64,000 nt of DNA from CAVUCH01 sp963739995 (GTDB lineage Bacteria > Acidobacteriota > Vicinamibacteria > Vicinamibacterales > JAENWD01). The position numbers were made by a program, and so were the translations under genes. Within the stretch, counting starts at the first letter, position 1. The number at the start of each line of letters is the position of its first letter. Positions 17,259 through 24,551 of the stretch are shown here, piece after piece. Location: NCBI GenBank assembly GCA_963739995.1, contig CAVUCH010000005.1, positions 124,001 through 188,000 of the forward strand, given 5' to 3'. Below the pieces are notes generated by a model. The model saw nothing but the letters and a program-made list of their open reading frames with translations. It was not told where the DNA came from and made no database searches.

Positions 17259-18053
17259 ATGAGACGCAGGGAACTCTTCGCGTTGCGCGAGCCGCTGTCG
17301 CCTCGCACGGCCCTGCTGCTCGGGCTCGTGGCGCCCACGGTGGTCCTGGGCGGGTGGTGCCTCCTCACCTACGGCGGGTTTGCACCACCTGACTTCCTGC
17401 CCTCGCCGAGCGAGGTCGTCAGGGGCACGCTCCAGCTGTTCATCCAGTACGATCTGCTCGACGCGATCCTCGTCTCGACGCGGCGCATCGCGATCGCGTT
17501 CGTCCTCGCGTCGGCCGTGGCGCTGCCGCTCGGCGTGCTGATGGGCGCCTTCGAACCCATCAATCGCATCTTCGAGCCGATCGTGGCCCCGCTTCGGTAC
17601 ATGCCGATCTCGGCGTTCATCCCGCTCCTGATTCTCTGGTTCGGCATCTACGAGAAGCAGAAGATCGCCTTCCTGTTCCTGGGGGTGTTCGTGTACCTCC
17701 TGCCCGTCGTCGTGTCGGCCATTCGCGCCGTGCCGGAGGAACTGGTGCAGACGGCGCGCACGCTCGGCGCCAGCAAGGGGCAGGTCGTGCGGACGGTGCT
17801 GCTGCCGCCCGCTCTGCCCGAGATCTTCGACTCGTTCAGGGTGATGAACGCCATCTCGTGGACCTACGTCATCCTCGCCGAGGCGGTGAACCCTGAACAC
17901 GGGCTCGGATACATGGTGGAGCTCGCCCGCACGCACCAGAAAGCCTCGTGGTCGTTTGCTGGCCTGCTGGTCATCGGCGGCATCGGGCTCCTGACCGACG
18001 TCCTGATCCGGATGATCTCGCGCGCGCTCTTCCGGTGGCGGGAGAAGGCGTGA
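17259..18053 (+). CDS. ABC transporter permease (TauC/SsuC type)
   Basis: A 264-residue inner-membrane permease of the nitrate/sulfonate/taurine family (BPD_transp_1). About six hydrophobic segments are seen. The cytoplasmic EAA loop is recognisable at ELVQTARTLGASKGQVVRTV, the contact with the ATPase. It pairs with the OmpA-fused binding protein upstream and the ATPase downstream, whose GTG start overlaps this stop by 4 bases, so the three should form one transporter. Usual substrates of the family are sulfonates, nitrate or pyrimidine precursors; here none can be assigned. Confidence 0.9.
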   Translation: MRRRELFALREPLSPRTALLLGLVAPTVVLGGWCLLTYGGFAPPDFLPSPSEVVRGTLQLFIQYDLLDAILVSTRRIAIAFVLASAVALPLGVLMGAFEPINRIFEPIVAPLRYMPISAFIPLLILWFGIYEKQKIAFLFLGVFVYLLPVVVSAIRAVPEELVQTARTLGASKGQVVRTVLLPPALPEIFDSFRVMNAISWTYVILAEAVNPEHGLGYMVELARTHQKASWSFAGLLVIGGIGLLTDVLIRMISRALFRWREKA

Positions 18054-18955
18054 GCGACGGAGCCGCGAAGGGGACTCCGCAGGCCGGCGAGCCAGGCAGC
18101 GTTGCCGTCACCGTGGCTGACCGCGGTGCGGCCGCGCAGCCGACGTACTCGCCGCGTCCGTCCGCGTCCACGCCGACGCTGCGGGTGAGCAACCTCTCGG
18201 TCACCTACCGCGATCGCTCCGGGCGCGCGACGGAGGCCGTTCGCGACGTTTCCTTCGATATCCTCAACAAGCCCGACGTCGGCGAGATCGTCGTGTTCCT
18301 CGGCCCGTCCGGCTGCGGCAAGTCCACGATCCTGAAAGCCGTGGCGGGTTTGCTCGAACCGACGGAGGGCGAGGTGCTGCTCGACGGCCAGCCCGTGACG
18401 GGTGTGGGCCGCGAGCGTGGGATGGTGTTCCAGGCCTACACCTCCTTCGGTTGGCTGACGGTCCGCGACAACGTCGAGTACGGGCTCCGGCTGCAGGGCG
18501 TCCGCAAGGCCGAGCGGCGGGAGCGCTCGGACCATTACCTGAAAGCGGTCGGTCTCGAGGAGTTCGCCGACCGCTACCCGAAGGATCTCTCGGGCGGCAT
18601 GAAGCAGCGCGTGGCCATCGCGCGCACGCTCATCAATCGGCCGCGGCTCGTCCTGATGGACGAACCGTTCGGCGCCCTCGATCCGCAGACGCGATGGGGC
18701 ATGCAGTCGCTCCTGCTCGACGTGTCGCGCACCGAGGACAACACCACCCTTTTCGTCACCCACGATGTGTCGGAGGCCGTGTATCTGGCCGACGCCGTCT
18801 ATGTGCTGTCAAACCGCCCCGCCCGCATTCTCCACCGCGTGGACGTCCCGTTCTTTCCCGTCCGCGACGCGGCCCTGAAGTCTGCCGCCGAGTTCCGCCA
18901 CGTCGAGAAGCAGCTGCTCGACCTGCTCTACGCGCCACAGCCGCGCTCCACGTAG
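18050..18955 (+). CDS. ABC transporter ATP-binding protein (TauB/SsuB type)
   Basis: A 301-residue ATPase. Walker A GPSGCGKST is at 85-93, the signature LSGGMKQR at about 180, and Walker B LVLMDEP at about 200 followed by the D-loop. The first 45 residues are a Pro/Ala-rich extension absent from typical TauB. I chose the GTG at 18050 because it overlaps the permease stop (GTGA), a sign of coupled translation; the open frame reaches further upstream but inside the permease gene. It energises the importer with the two preceding products. Confidence 0.88.
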   Translation: MSDGAAKGTPQAGEPGSVAVTVADRGAAAQPTYSPRPSASTPTLRVSNLSVTYRDRSGRATEAVRDVSFDILNKPDVGEIVVFLGPSGCGKSTILKAVAGLLEPTEGEVLLDGQPVTGVGRERGMVFQAYTSFGWLTVRDNVEYGLRLQGVRKAERRERSDHYLKAVGLEEFADRYPKDLSGGMKQRVAIARTLINRPRLVLMDEPFGALDPQTRWGMQSLLLDVSRTEDNTTLFVTHDVSEAVYLADAVYVLSNRPARILHRVDVPFFPVRDAALKSAAEFRHVEKQLLDLLYAPQPRST

Positions 18956-18958
18956 AAT
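18953..18958 (+). promoter_or_regulatory. Candidate internal -10 box (TAGAAT)
   Basis: TAGAAT overlaps the stop codon of the ATPase gene and lies 8 bases before the ATG at 18967. It could give a leaderless transcript for the last two operon genes. Confidence 0.4.
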
Positions 18959-18966
18959 GTGACCGC

Positions 18967-19878
18967 ATGAGCGCGCCCGAAAAGCCGTCGCCGGCGGGGC
19001 CGCAGCCGCAGGCGGCCCCAGGGGCGGCGAAGCCTGGCCGCGCCATGGCGTCAGCCGTCCGCGAGACTGCGAGGGACCTGGCTGACAGTGTGCTGTTCGA
19101 CAAGCGGCCGTATTTGAAGCTGGCGTTCCGGAATCCCTACAACCTGTCGCTCTTCGTGGGCGCGCTGGCTGCCGCCGGCATCACGCTGAACCCTGTGCTG
19201 GCGATTGCCGCCCTTGGCGCCGAGGCGCTGTGGCTGCTCTACGCGCCCGATTCCACACGCCTGCAGCACCTGCTGTGGGACCCGAAATTCGAGCGGATCC
19301 GAAACGCGCTGCTCGAGGAGCAGCGTGCGGAGCGCATGACCACGCTCGCGGAGGAGGTGCGCGTACGCGTGCAGCGGCTGGTTGATCGTCAGCATGAGAT
19401 CCGACGGCTGGCGGCACAGAACCCGTCGTTCACCGGCGACCTGCTGCGAAGCGAGCTAGTGAAGACGGACAAGCTGGTCGACGCCTTCATCGACCTGGCG
19501 GTGACCTGCTCGCGCTACGAACAGTATCTCGTGACGGTCGATGTCGCTGCCGTCGAGCGCGAGCGCGGCCGCTGGGAGACGACGATCAGGACAGGCGAAG
19601 GCGCCGGGCCCGGGATCGACATCGCGAAGCGCAACCTCGCCATTCTCGGCAAGCGGCTCGACAAGGTGGGCGAGATTCGCCGCTACCTCGACGTCGCACG
19701 CGGCCAGCTCGATCTCATCGAGAACTCGTTCCAGTTGATCGGAGATCAGATCGTGACCATGCAGTCGCCCCAGGAGCTGTCCGGACAGCTGAACGACCTG
19801 CTGACAGGCGTCGAGGCGATCGAACAGAGCGCCGCAGACACCGAGCGGATGCTCAACTCGCTGGGGATCACGGCGTGA
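18967..19878 (+). CDS. Membrane-anchored helical protein of PspA-AAA operon
   Basis: A 303-residue protein of no family I recognise. A Pro/Ala-rich N-terminus (1-30) is followed by a hydrophobic region at about 58-95 that could form two membrane segments (LSLFVGALAAAGITLNP and on), and then about 200 residues of helix with coiled-coil character. The layout suggests an inner-membrane protein with a cytoplasmic helical domain. Its stop overlaps the GTG start of the AAA ATPase by 4 bases, so the two are probably made together; it could be a membrane adaptor for that ATPase. This role is inference only. Confidence 0.7.
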   Translation: MSAPEKPSPAGPQPQAAPGAAKPGRAMASAVRETARDLADSVLFDKRPYLKLAFRNPYNLSLFVGALAAAGITLNPVLAIAALGAEALWLLYAPDSTRLQHLLWDPKFERIRNALLEEQRAERMTTLAEEVRVRVQRLVDRQHEIRRLAAQNPSFTGDLLRSELVKTDKLVDAFIDLAVTCSRYEQYLVTVDVAAVERERGRWETTIRTGEGAGPGIDIAKRNLAILGKRLDKVGEIRRYLDVARGQLDLIENSFQLIGDQIVTMQSPQELSGQLNDLLTGVEAIEQSAADTERMLNSLGITA

Positions 19879-21722
19879 GCGACGCCCGCGTCCTTCCTGC
19901 ATGGGCCGACGACCTGCGCCGCCGGTATCTGCGCGGCGAGTCGGCCATGTTCATCCTCCATGGCAACGTCTTCGACACCATCGTCCAGCAGCAGCGCCTG
20001 ATCGGTCTCACGGCTTTTCTCTCTGAGGTGCTGCTCAAGGACAACAAGGACGCGATCGCGGTCTACAACCTCTCGACGGGTGTCCGGTTTGCGAAAATGC
20101 CCGCCTCGCCGGCCGTGGGGATCGACGACGTGCTGCTGGCCTCGCCGAAGGAACGCGTGCTCGCGGCGCTGGAGCGGCTGCTCGTCGGATCGACCCGCAC
20201 GGCCGTCATCCTCGAGTACGCCGACACGCTGGCGCCTTCGGGCGATCCGTCGTTTCAAGCCGACGGCGACCGCGCCGCCATTGTCACGCTGCACCGGTGG
20301 TCGTTCCTGCCCGAGATCGAGCGGGGTGACAACGTCGTGCTCCTCGTGACAGAGAACCTGGCCGAGCTCTCGCCGAAGCTGGTGTCGAACCCCAAGGTGG
20401 CCGTTGTCGAGGTGCCGATGCCGGACCGGGAGGCCAGGCGTGCGGCCGCAAAGCTTGCGGACCCGATGCTCCGGGACAGCGACGCGGATCACTATGCGGA
20501 CCTGACCGCCGGCCTGAAGGTCGTCCAGATTGCGGCCATCCTCGCGCCCCCGCCCGCGGCGGAAGAGGATCGCGCCGCGCGCGAGACGCTCATTGCCGGC
20601 ATACTCGGCAGCACGCCGGATGCCGCGGAGCGCGCGCACAAGCTGGCGGCCCTCACAACCGGCCTCGGCCGCGACGAGCTGCTGCAGCTGCTGGCCCCGG
20701 GTGCGGCGCCGCCGGATCCGGGCACGGCGTCGGCCGATCGCGCACGCCGCGAGGCCGACCGCTTGATTGTGCGGCGCAAGCGCGAAATCCTCGAGCGCGA
20801 GTGCTTCGGCCTGGTCGAATTCGTCGAGCCACAGCATGGCTTCGATGTGGTCGGCGGCATGGAGGAGGTCAAGAAGGACCTGCTGGTGATTGCCGAGAAC
20901 ATCCGGGAGGGGCGGACGAGCCGCGTGCCGATGGGGATGCTGTTCACCGGGCCGATGGGCACCGGCAAGACGTTCGTCGCCGAGGCGTTCGCAAAGGAAT
21001 GCGGGCTCCCGACGGTGAAGCTGAAGAACTTCCGGTCGAAGTGGGTCGGGGCCACCGAGGGAAACCTCGAGAAGATCCTGACGGTGGTGAAGGCGATCGG
21101 ACAGGTCGTCATCATCATCGACGAGGGAGACCGTGCTTTCGGCAACACCGACGGCGATGGTGATGGGGGCACCTCCTCGCGCGTCATTGCCCGGATCAAG
21201 GAGTTCATGTCCGACACCTCGAACAGGGGCCGCATCCTGTTTCTGGTCATGACCAATCGGCCCGACAAGCTGGACGTGGATCTCAAGCGGGCCGGACGGC
21301 TGGATCGGAAGATCCCGTTCCTGTATGTGCAGACGCCCGAAGACGTCGAGCAGGTGGTGACGGCGCAGGTCCGGAAGAACCACATCGCAACGACGGTGGA
21401 TTTCGTCGCGATCCGGAGCGAGTTCTCGACGCGCCTCGTCGGTTACAGCAACGCTGACATCGAGGCCGTGATTCTGCTGGCGAATGATGACGCCGCTCGC
21501 CAGGAGGGCGCCAGCGCCACTGTGAGCGCAGACCACTTCATCCGGGCTGCCGCAGACTACTTCCCGAGCCGAGACGAGGAGTTGCTCGAGTACATGGAGC
21601 TGCTGGCGGTGTTCGAGGCCTCCAGCCGCCGCCTGCTGCCATCCAAGTACGCCTCGACGAGCCCCGACGCGCTCGATGCCCGCCTGCGGCAGTTGAGGGC
21701 AATCGTGGGCACCAGACGATAA
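19875..21722 (+). CDS. Classical-clade AAA ATPase with Vps4-like pore loop
   Basis: A 615-residue ATPase. The C-terminal AAA module holds VVGGMEEVKK, Walker A GPMGTGKT (359-366), a pore loop SKWVGATE with Trp390, Walker B VIIIDEGD (about 411-418), sensor-1 MTNRPD (about 459) and the SRH arginines in RAGRLDRK. The pore loop matches Vps4/katanin/spastin-type remodelling ATPases. The N-terminal half looks like a degenerate AAA domain: it has a Walker-B-like VILEYAD and a sensor-1-like LLVTENL but no Walker A. It likely pulls on a protein polymer; the operon's PspA homologue is the natural candidate. The GTG start overlaps the upstream stop by 4 bases. Confidence 0.85.
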   Translation: MSDARVLPAWADDLRRRYLRGESAMFILHGNVFDTIVQQQRLIGLTAFLSEVLLKDNKDAIAVYNLSTGVRFAKMPASPAVGIDDVLLASPKERVLAALERLLVGSTRTAVILEYADTLAPSGDPSFQADGDRAAIVTLHRWSFLPEIERGDNVVLLVTENLAELSPKLVSNPKVAVVEVPMPDREARRAAAKLADPMLRDSDADHYADLTAGLKVVQIAAILAPPPAAEEDRAARETLIAGILGSTPDAAERAHKLAALTTGLGRDELLQLLAPGAAPPDPGTASADRARREADRLIVRRKREILERECFGLVEFVEPQHGFDVVGGMEEVKKDLLVIAENIREGRTSRVPMGMLFTGPMGTGKTFVAEAFAKECGLPTVKLKNFRSKWVGATEGNLEKILTVVKAIGQVVIIIDEGDRAFGNTDGDGDGGTSSRVIARIKEFMSDTSNRGRILFLVMTNRPDKLDVDLKRAGRLDRKIPFLYVQTPEDVEQVVTAQVRKNHIATTVDFVAIRSEFSTRLVGYSNADIEAVILLANDDAARQEGASATVSADHFIRAAADYFPSRDEELLEYMELLAVFEASSRRLLPSKYASTSPDALDARLRQLRAIVGTRR

Positions 21723-21864
21723 GGAGGCCTCGTCGGCTTGCGGGGGCCGTAGGTCTCCTGTAGCCTCCGGGGTATACCGTAGCCGCATTCGCGGCCCGTC
21801 CCAGCAATTGCGGATCCGGGTTGCCGCCGGCGCCCGCGCGCCTGTTGCGACCTCCCTTTGTTAC

Positions 21865-24120
21865 ATGGCACTCGAAGACGGCACCAGGCTCGGACCCTAC
21901 GTGATTCGCGGCGCGCTCGGCGCAGGCGGGATGGGCGAGGTGTATCGAGCGCACGATGCCCGGCTCGGGCGCGACGTGGCCGTGAAGGTGCTGCCTTCTG
22001 CCATGTCCCGGGACCCGGAGCGGCGGGAACGCTTCCAGAGGGAGGCCCGTGCGATCGCGGCGCTCAATCATCCGCATATCTGCGCTATCCATGACGTCGG
22101 CGAGCAGGACGGGATGGACTTCCTGGTGATGGAACTGCTGGACGGGGAGTCGCTGGCGGCGCGCCTCGCGCGCGGGCCGCTGCCGTACGACGACGTCGTG
22201 CCGATTGCCTGTGCCGTGCTCGACACGCTCGCGGTCGTGCACGAGCGCGGCATCGTGCACCGGGATCTGAAGCCCGCTAACATCTTCCTGACGCCCCACG
22301 GCGTCAAGCTGCTCGACTTCGGTCTGGCCCGCGGGGCGGAGCACGCCGACACCGTCTCGACGGACATCACGCGTGAAGACGTCGTGCTGGGTTCACCGAG
22401 GTACATGGCGCCCGAGCAGCTGAGAGGTGGCCCGGTCGATCAGCGCACCGACCTGTTTGCCGCTGCGGTCGTGATCTACGAGATGCTCGCCGGGCGGCCG
22501 CCCTTCGACGGCAGGACCACGATCGAGCTGGCGCACGCGATTGCGTACGACGCACCGGCGCCGCTGGCGGCGGAAACCGCGACCGAGCGGTGTGAGACGG
22601 CCCTGCGTGCGGCGCTTGCCAAGAATCCGATCGACCGGCCGGCGTCCGCGCGCGCGTTCTCGGCGTCTCTCGCGGGGGATGACGCGACGACCGCATCGAA
22701 GGTGCCGACGGCTGAGAGCCGGCGGGTGCTGACGCGCGTCATCGTCCTGCCGTTCCGGCTGCTCAAGCCGGACCCGGACACCGACTTTCTCGGGTTCAGT
22801 CTCGCCGACGCCATCTCGGCCTCGCTTGCCGGCCTCGATTCGATCGTGGTGCGCTCGAGCCTCACCGCGGTGCCGCTGGCGGGTGGCGCGCCGAACCTGC
22901 GCGCGATCGCCGAGGAAGCCGCGGTAGACGTGGTGTTGACCGGCTCCCTGTTCCGCGTCGGCTCGCAGGTGCGTGTCGCGGCCCAGCTCGTCGAAGTGCC
23001 GCAGGGCTCGCTGCTCTGGTCGCACACGATCCAGGCGCCGGTCGATGATCTCTTCCAGCTGCAGGACTCCATCACGCATGCCATCGTCTCATCGCTGCAC
23101 GTCCCGCTGACGAGCCGGGAACAGCGAGACCTCCGGAGCGATGTGCCGGCCAGTCCGGAGGCCTACGAGATGTACCTCCGCGCAAACCAGCTGATGACAG
23201 AGACCGGACGCTGGCCGGAGGCGCGCGCGCTGTACGAGCGGGCGGTGCTGCTCGATCCGGGCTACGCGCCGGCTTGGGCGCGGCTCGGGCGTGTCCTGCG
23301 GGTGGTGTCGAAATACGGCGGTCCGGATCCCGAGGCGGACCTCGTGCGGGCGGAGCGCGCGTTCGAGCGCGCGCTGGCGCTCAACCCCGACCTGACGATT
23401 GCCCATCATCTGTACTCGCACCTCGAAGTGGAGCTGGGGCGCGCCACCGAGGCCATGGTGAGGCTGCTCACCCGTGCGCGCGCACGGCGCCACGACGCGG
23501 ACCTGCTGGCGGCACTCGTCACGACCTGCCGCTACTGCGGCCTGCTCGACGCGTCGGTGGCAGCGTACGAACACGCGCGCCGTCACGATCCGGGCGTGCG
23601 CACGAGCGTGGCGTACACGTTTTATCTGCAGGGCGAGCACGCACGCGCAATCGAAACCGACCTGGATCTTCACGGCTTCGCGTCCATTCTGGCGGGCTTC
23701 AGGCTCGGCGATCGCGCGCGCGCCATCACCGCCCTGCGAGATCTCGAGCGTACGGCGCCGTACGAGACGGCGCGCATCCTCGCGTTCAGCTATCGCAGGG
23801 CAATGGAGCAGGGCCCCGACGCCAAGGACGCCGCGCGCCAGCTGCGGGCAAGCAGCTTCCGCGATCCCGAGGGGCTGTACTTTCTTGCCATGCATCTCTG
23901 CGAGGCCGGCGAGCTGGACGAGGCCATGACGGCGCTCGGGGTGGCCGTGCGGGGCGGGTTCCATTGTCCCTCGTCCATGCGCGCGGATCCGTTCTGGAGC
24001 GCCGCGGCAGGCTCGCCCGAGTTCGCGCGCGTCCTCGCACTCGCGGACGTGCGCCACGAGCGCGCACGCGAGGCGTTCGAGGCCGCCGACGGTCCCGCCA
24101 TCCTTGCGCCGCACACATGA
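21865..24120 (+). CDS. Ser/Thr protein kinase with TolB-like and TPR domains
   Basis: A 751-residue Hanks-type kinase. The glycine loop GAGGMGEVYRA, catalytic Lys in AVKVL, HRDLKPAN (132-139) and the DFG of LDFGLA (about 151) are all intact, so the kinase should be active. Residues about 290-420 are a TolB/FlgO-like alpha/beta domain (VIVLPFRLLKPDPDTDFLGF), as in transcriptional regulators of the CadC group and adenylate cyclases, and the rest is TPR repeats. No membrane segment is seen. This architecture is frequent in acidobacteria. The ATG at 21865 fits the kinase N-terminus; an earlier in-frame start at 21808 is less likely. Target proteins unknown. Confidence 0.9.
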   Translation: MALEDGTRLGPYVIRGALGAGGMGEVYRAHDARLGRDVAVKVLPSAMSRDPERRERFQREARAIAALNHPHICAIHDVGEQDGMDFLVMELLDGESLAARLARGPLPYDDVVPIACAVLDTLAVVHERGIVHRDLKPANIFLTPHGVKLLDFGLARGAEHADTVSTDITREDVVLGSPRYMAPEQLRGGPVDQRTDLFAAAVVIYEMLAGRPPFDGRTTIELAHAIAYDAPAPLAAETATERCETALRAALAKNPIDRPASARAFSASLAGDDATTASKVPTAESRRVLTRVIVLPFRLLKPDPDTDFLGFSLADAISASLAGLDSIVVRSSLTAVPLAGGAPNLRAIAEEAAVDVVLTGSLFRVGSQVRVAAQLVEVPQGSLLWSHTIQAPVDDLFQLQDSITHAIVSSLHVPLTSREQRDLRSDVPASPEAYEMYLRANQLMTETGRWPEARALYERAVLLDPGYAPAWARLGRVLRVVSKYGGPDPEADLVRAERAFERALALNPDLTIAHHLYSHLEVELGRATEAMVRLLTRARARRHDADLLAALVTTCRYCGLLDASVAAYEHARRHDPGVRTSVAYTFYLQGEHARAIETDLDLHGFASILAGFRLGDRARAITALRDLERTAPYETARILAFSYRRAMEQGPDAKDAARQLRASSFRDPEGLYFLAMHLCEAGELDEAMTALGVAVRGGFHCPSSMRADPFWSAAAGSPEFARVLALADVRHERAREAFEAADGPAILAPHT

Positions 24121-24203
24121 ACCACCTGAGCCGCCGATGCGCGTGACGCCTTGACCTTCGACACATCATCGGAGTATGTGTAGAAGCCAGAGGTATCACA
24201 CGG

Positions 24204-24551
24204 ATGGCGACGTTACGATCTGACATCCCTCAGGGCACGCTCGACCTGCTCATCCTCAAAGTCGTCGCTCAGGCACCCCTTCACGGGTACGGCATCGCCC
24301 ACCGGCTGCAACAGCTGTCGCGCGACGTCGTGCAGGTGCAGCAGGGATCGCTCTATCCGGCGCTGCACCGCCTCGAGAATCGAGGTCTGCTCGCGGCGGA
24401 ATGGAGGCCATCGGACACCGGGCGTGAAGCCAAGTTCTACAGCGTGACGCGCAAAGGCCGCCGGCAGCTGGCGGCGGAAGAGTCCGGGTGGCGCCGTCTG
24501 GCCGAAGCCATCGCCCTCATTCTCGCGAATGCCGAAGGAGAGACCACATGA
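24204..24551 (+). CDS. PadR-family transcriptional regulator
   Basis: A 115-residue winged-helix repressor of the PadR type: LLILKVVAQAPLHGYGI is the recognition region of the family and QGSLYPALHRLENRGLL the wing helix. Its stop overlaps the ATG of the ADOP permease gene by 4 bases (ATGA), the standard arrangement for acidobacterial PadR-ADOP pairs, so it probably controls that transporter and itself. Ligand unknown. Confidence 0.93.
   Translation: MATLRSDIPQGTLDLLILKVVAQAPLHGYGIAHRLQQLSRDVVQVQQGSLYPALHRLENRGLLAAEWRPSDTGREAKFYSVTRKGRRQLAAEESGWRRLAEAIALILANAEGETT

Noticed and set aside
16179..17936. 585-codon open frame on - opposite the binding protein and permease
   Set aside because: Same reason: both + genes have clear family motifs and the minus product has none.
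19746..21788. 680-codon open frame on - opposite the AAA ATPase
   Set aside because: It mirrors an evidently real gene; its product is His/Arg/Gln-rich with no fold motif, as is typical for antisense frames in GC-rich DNA.
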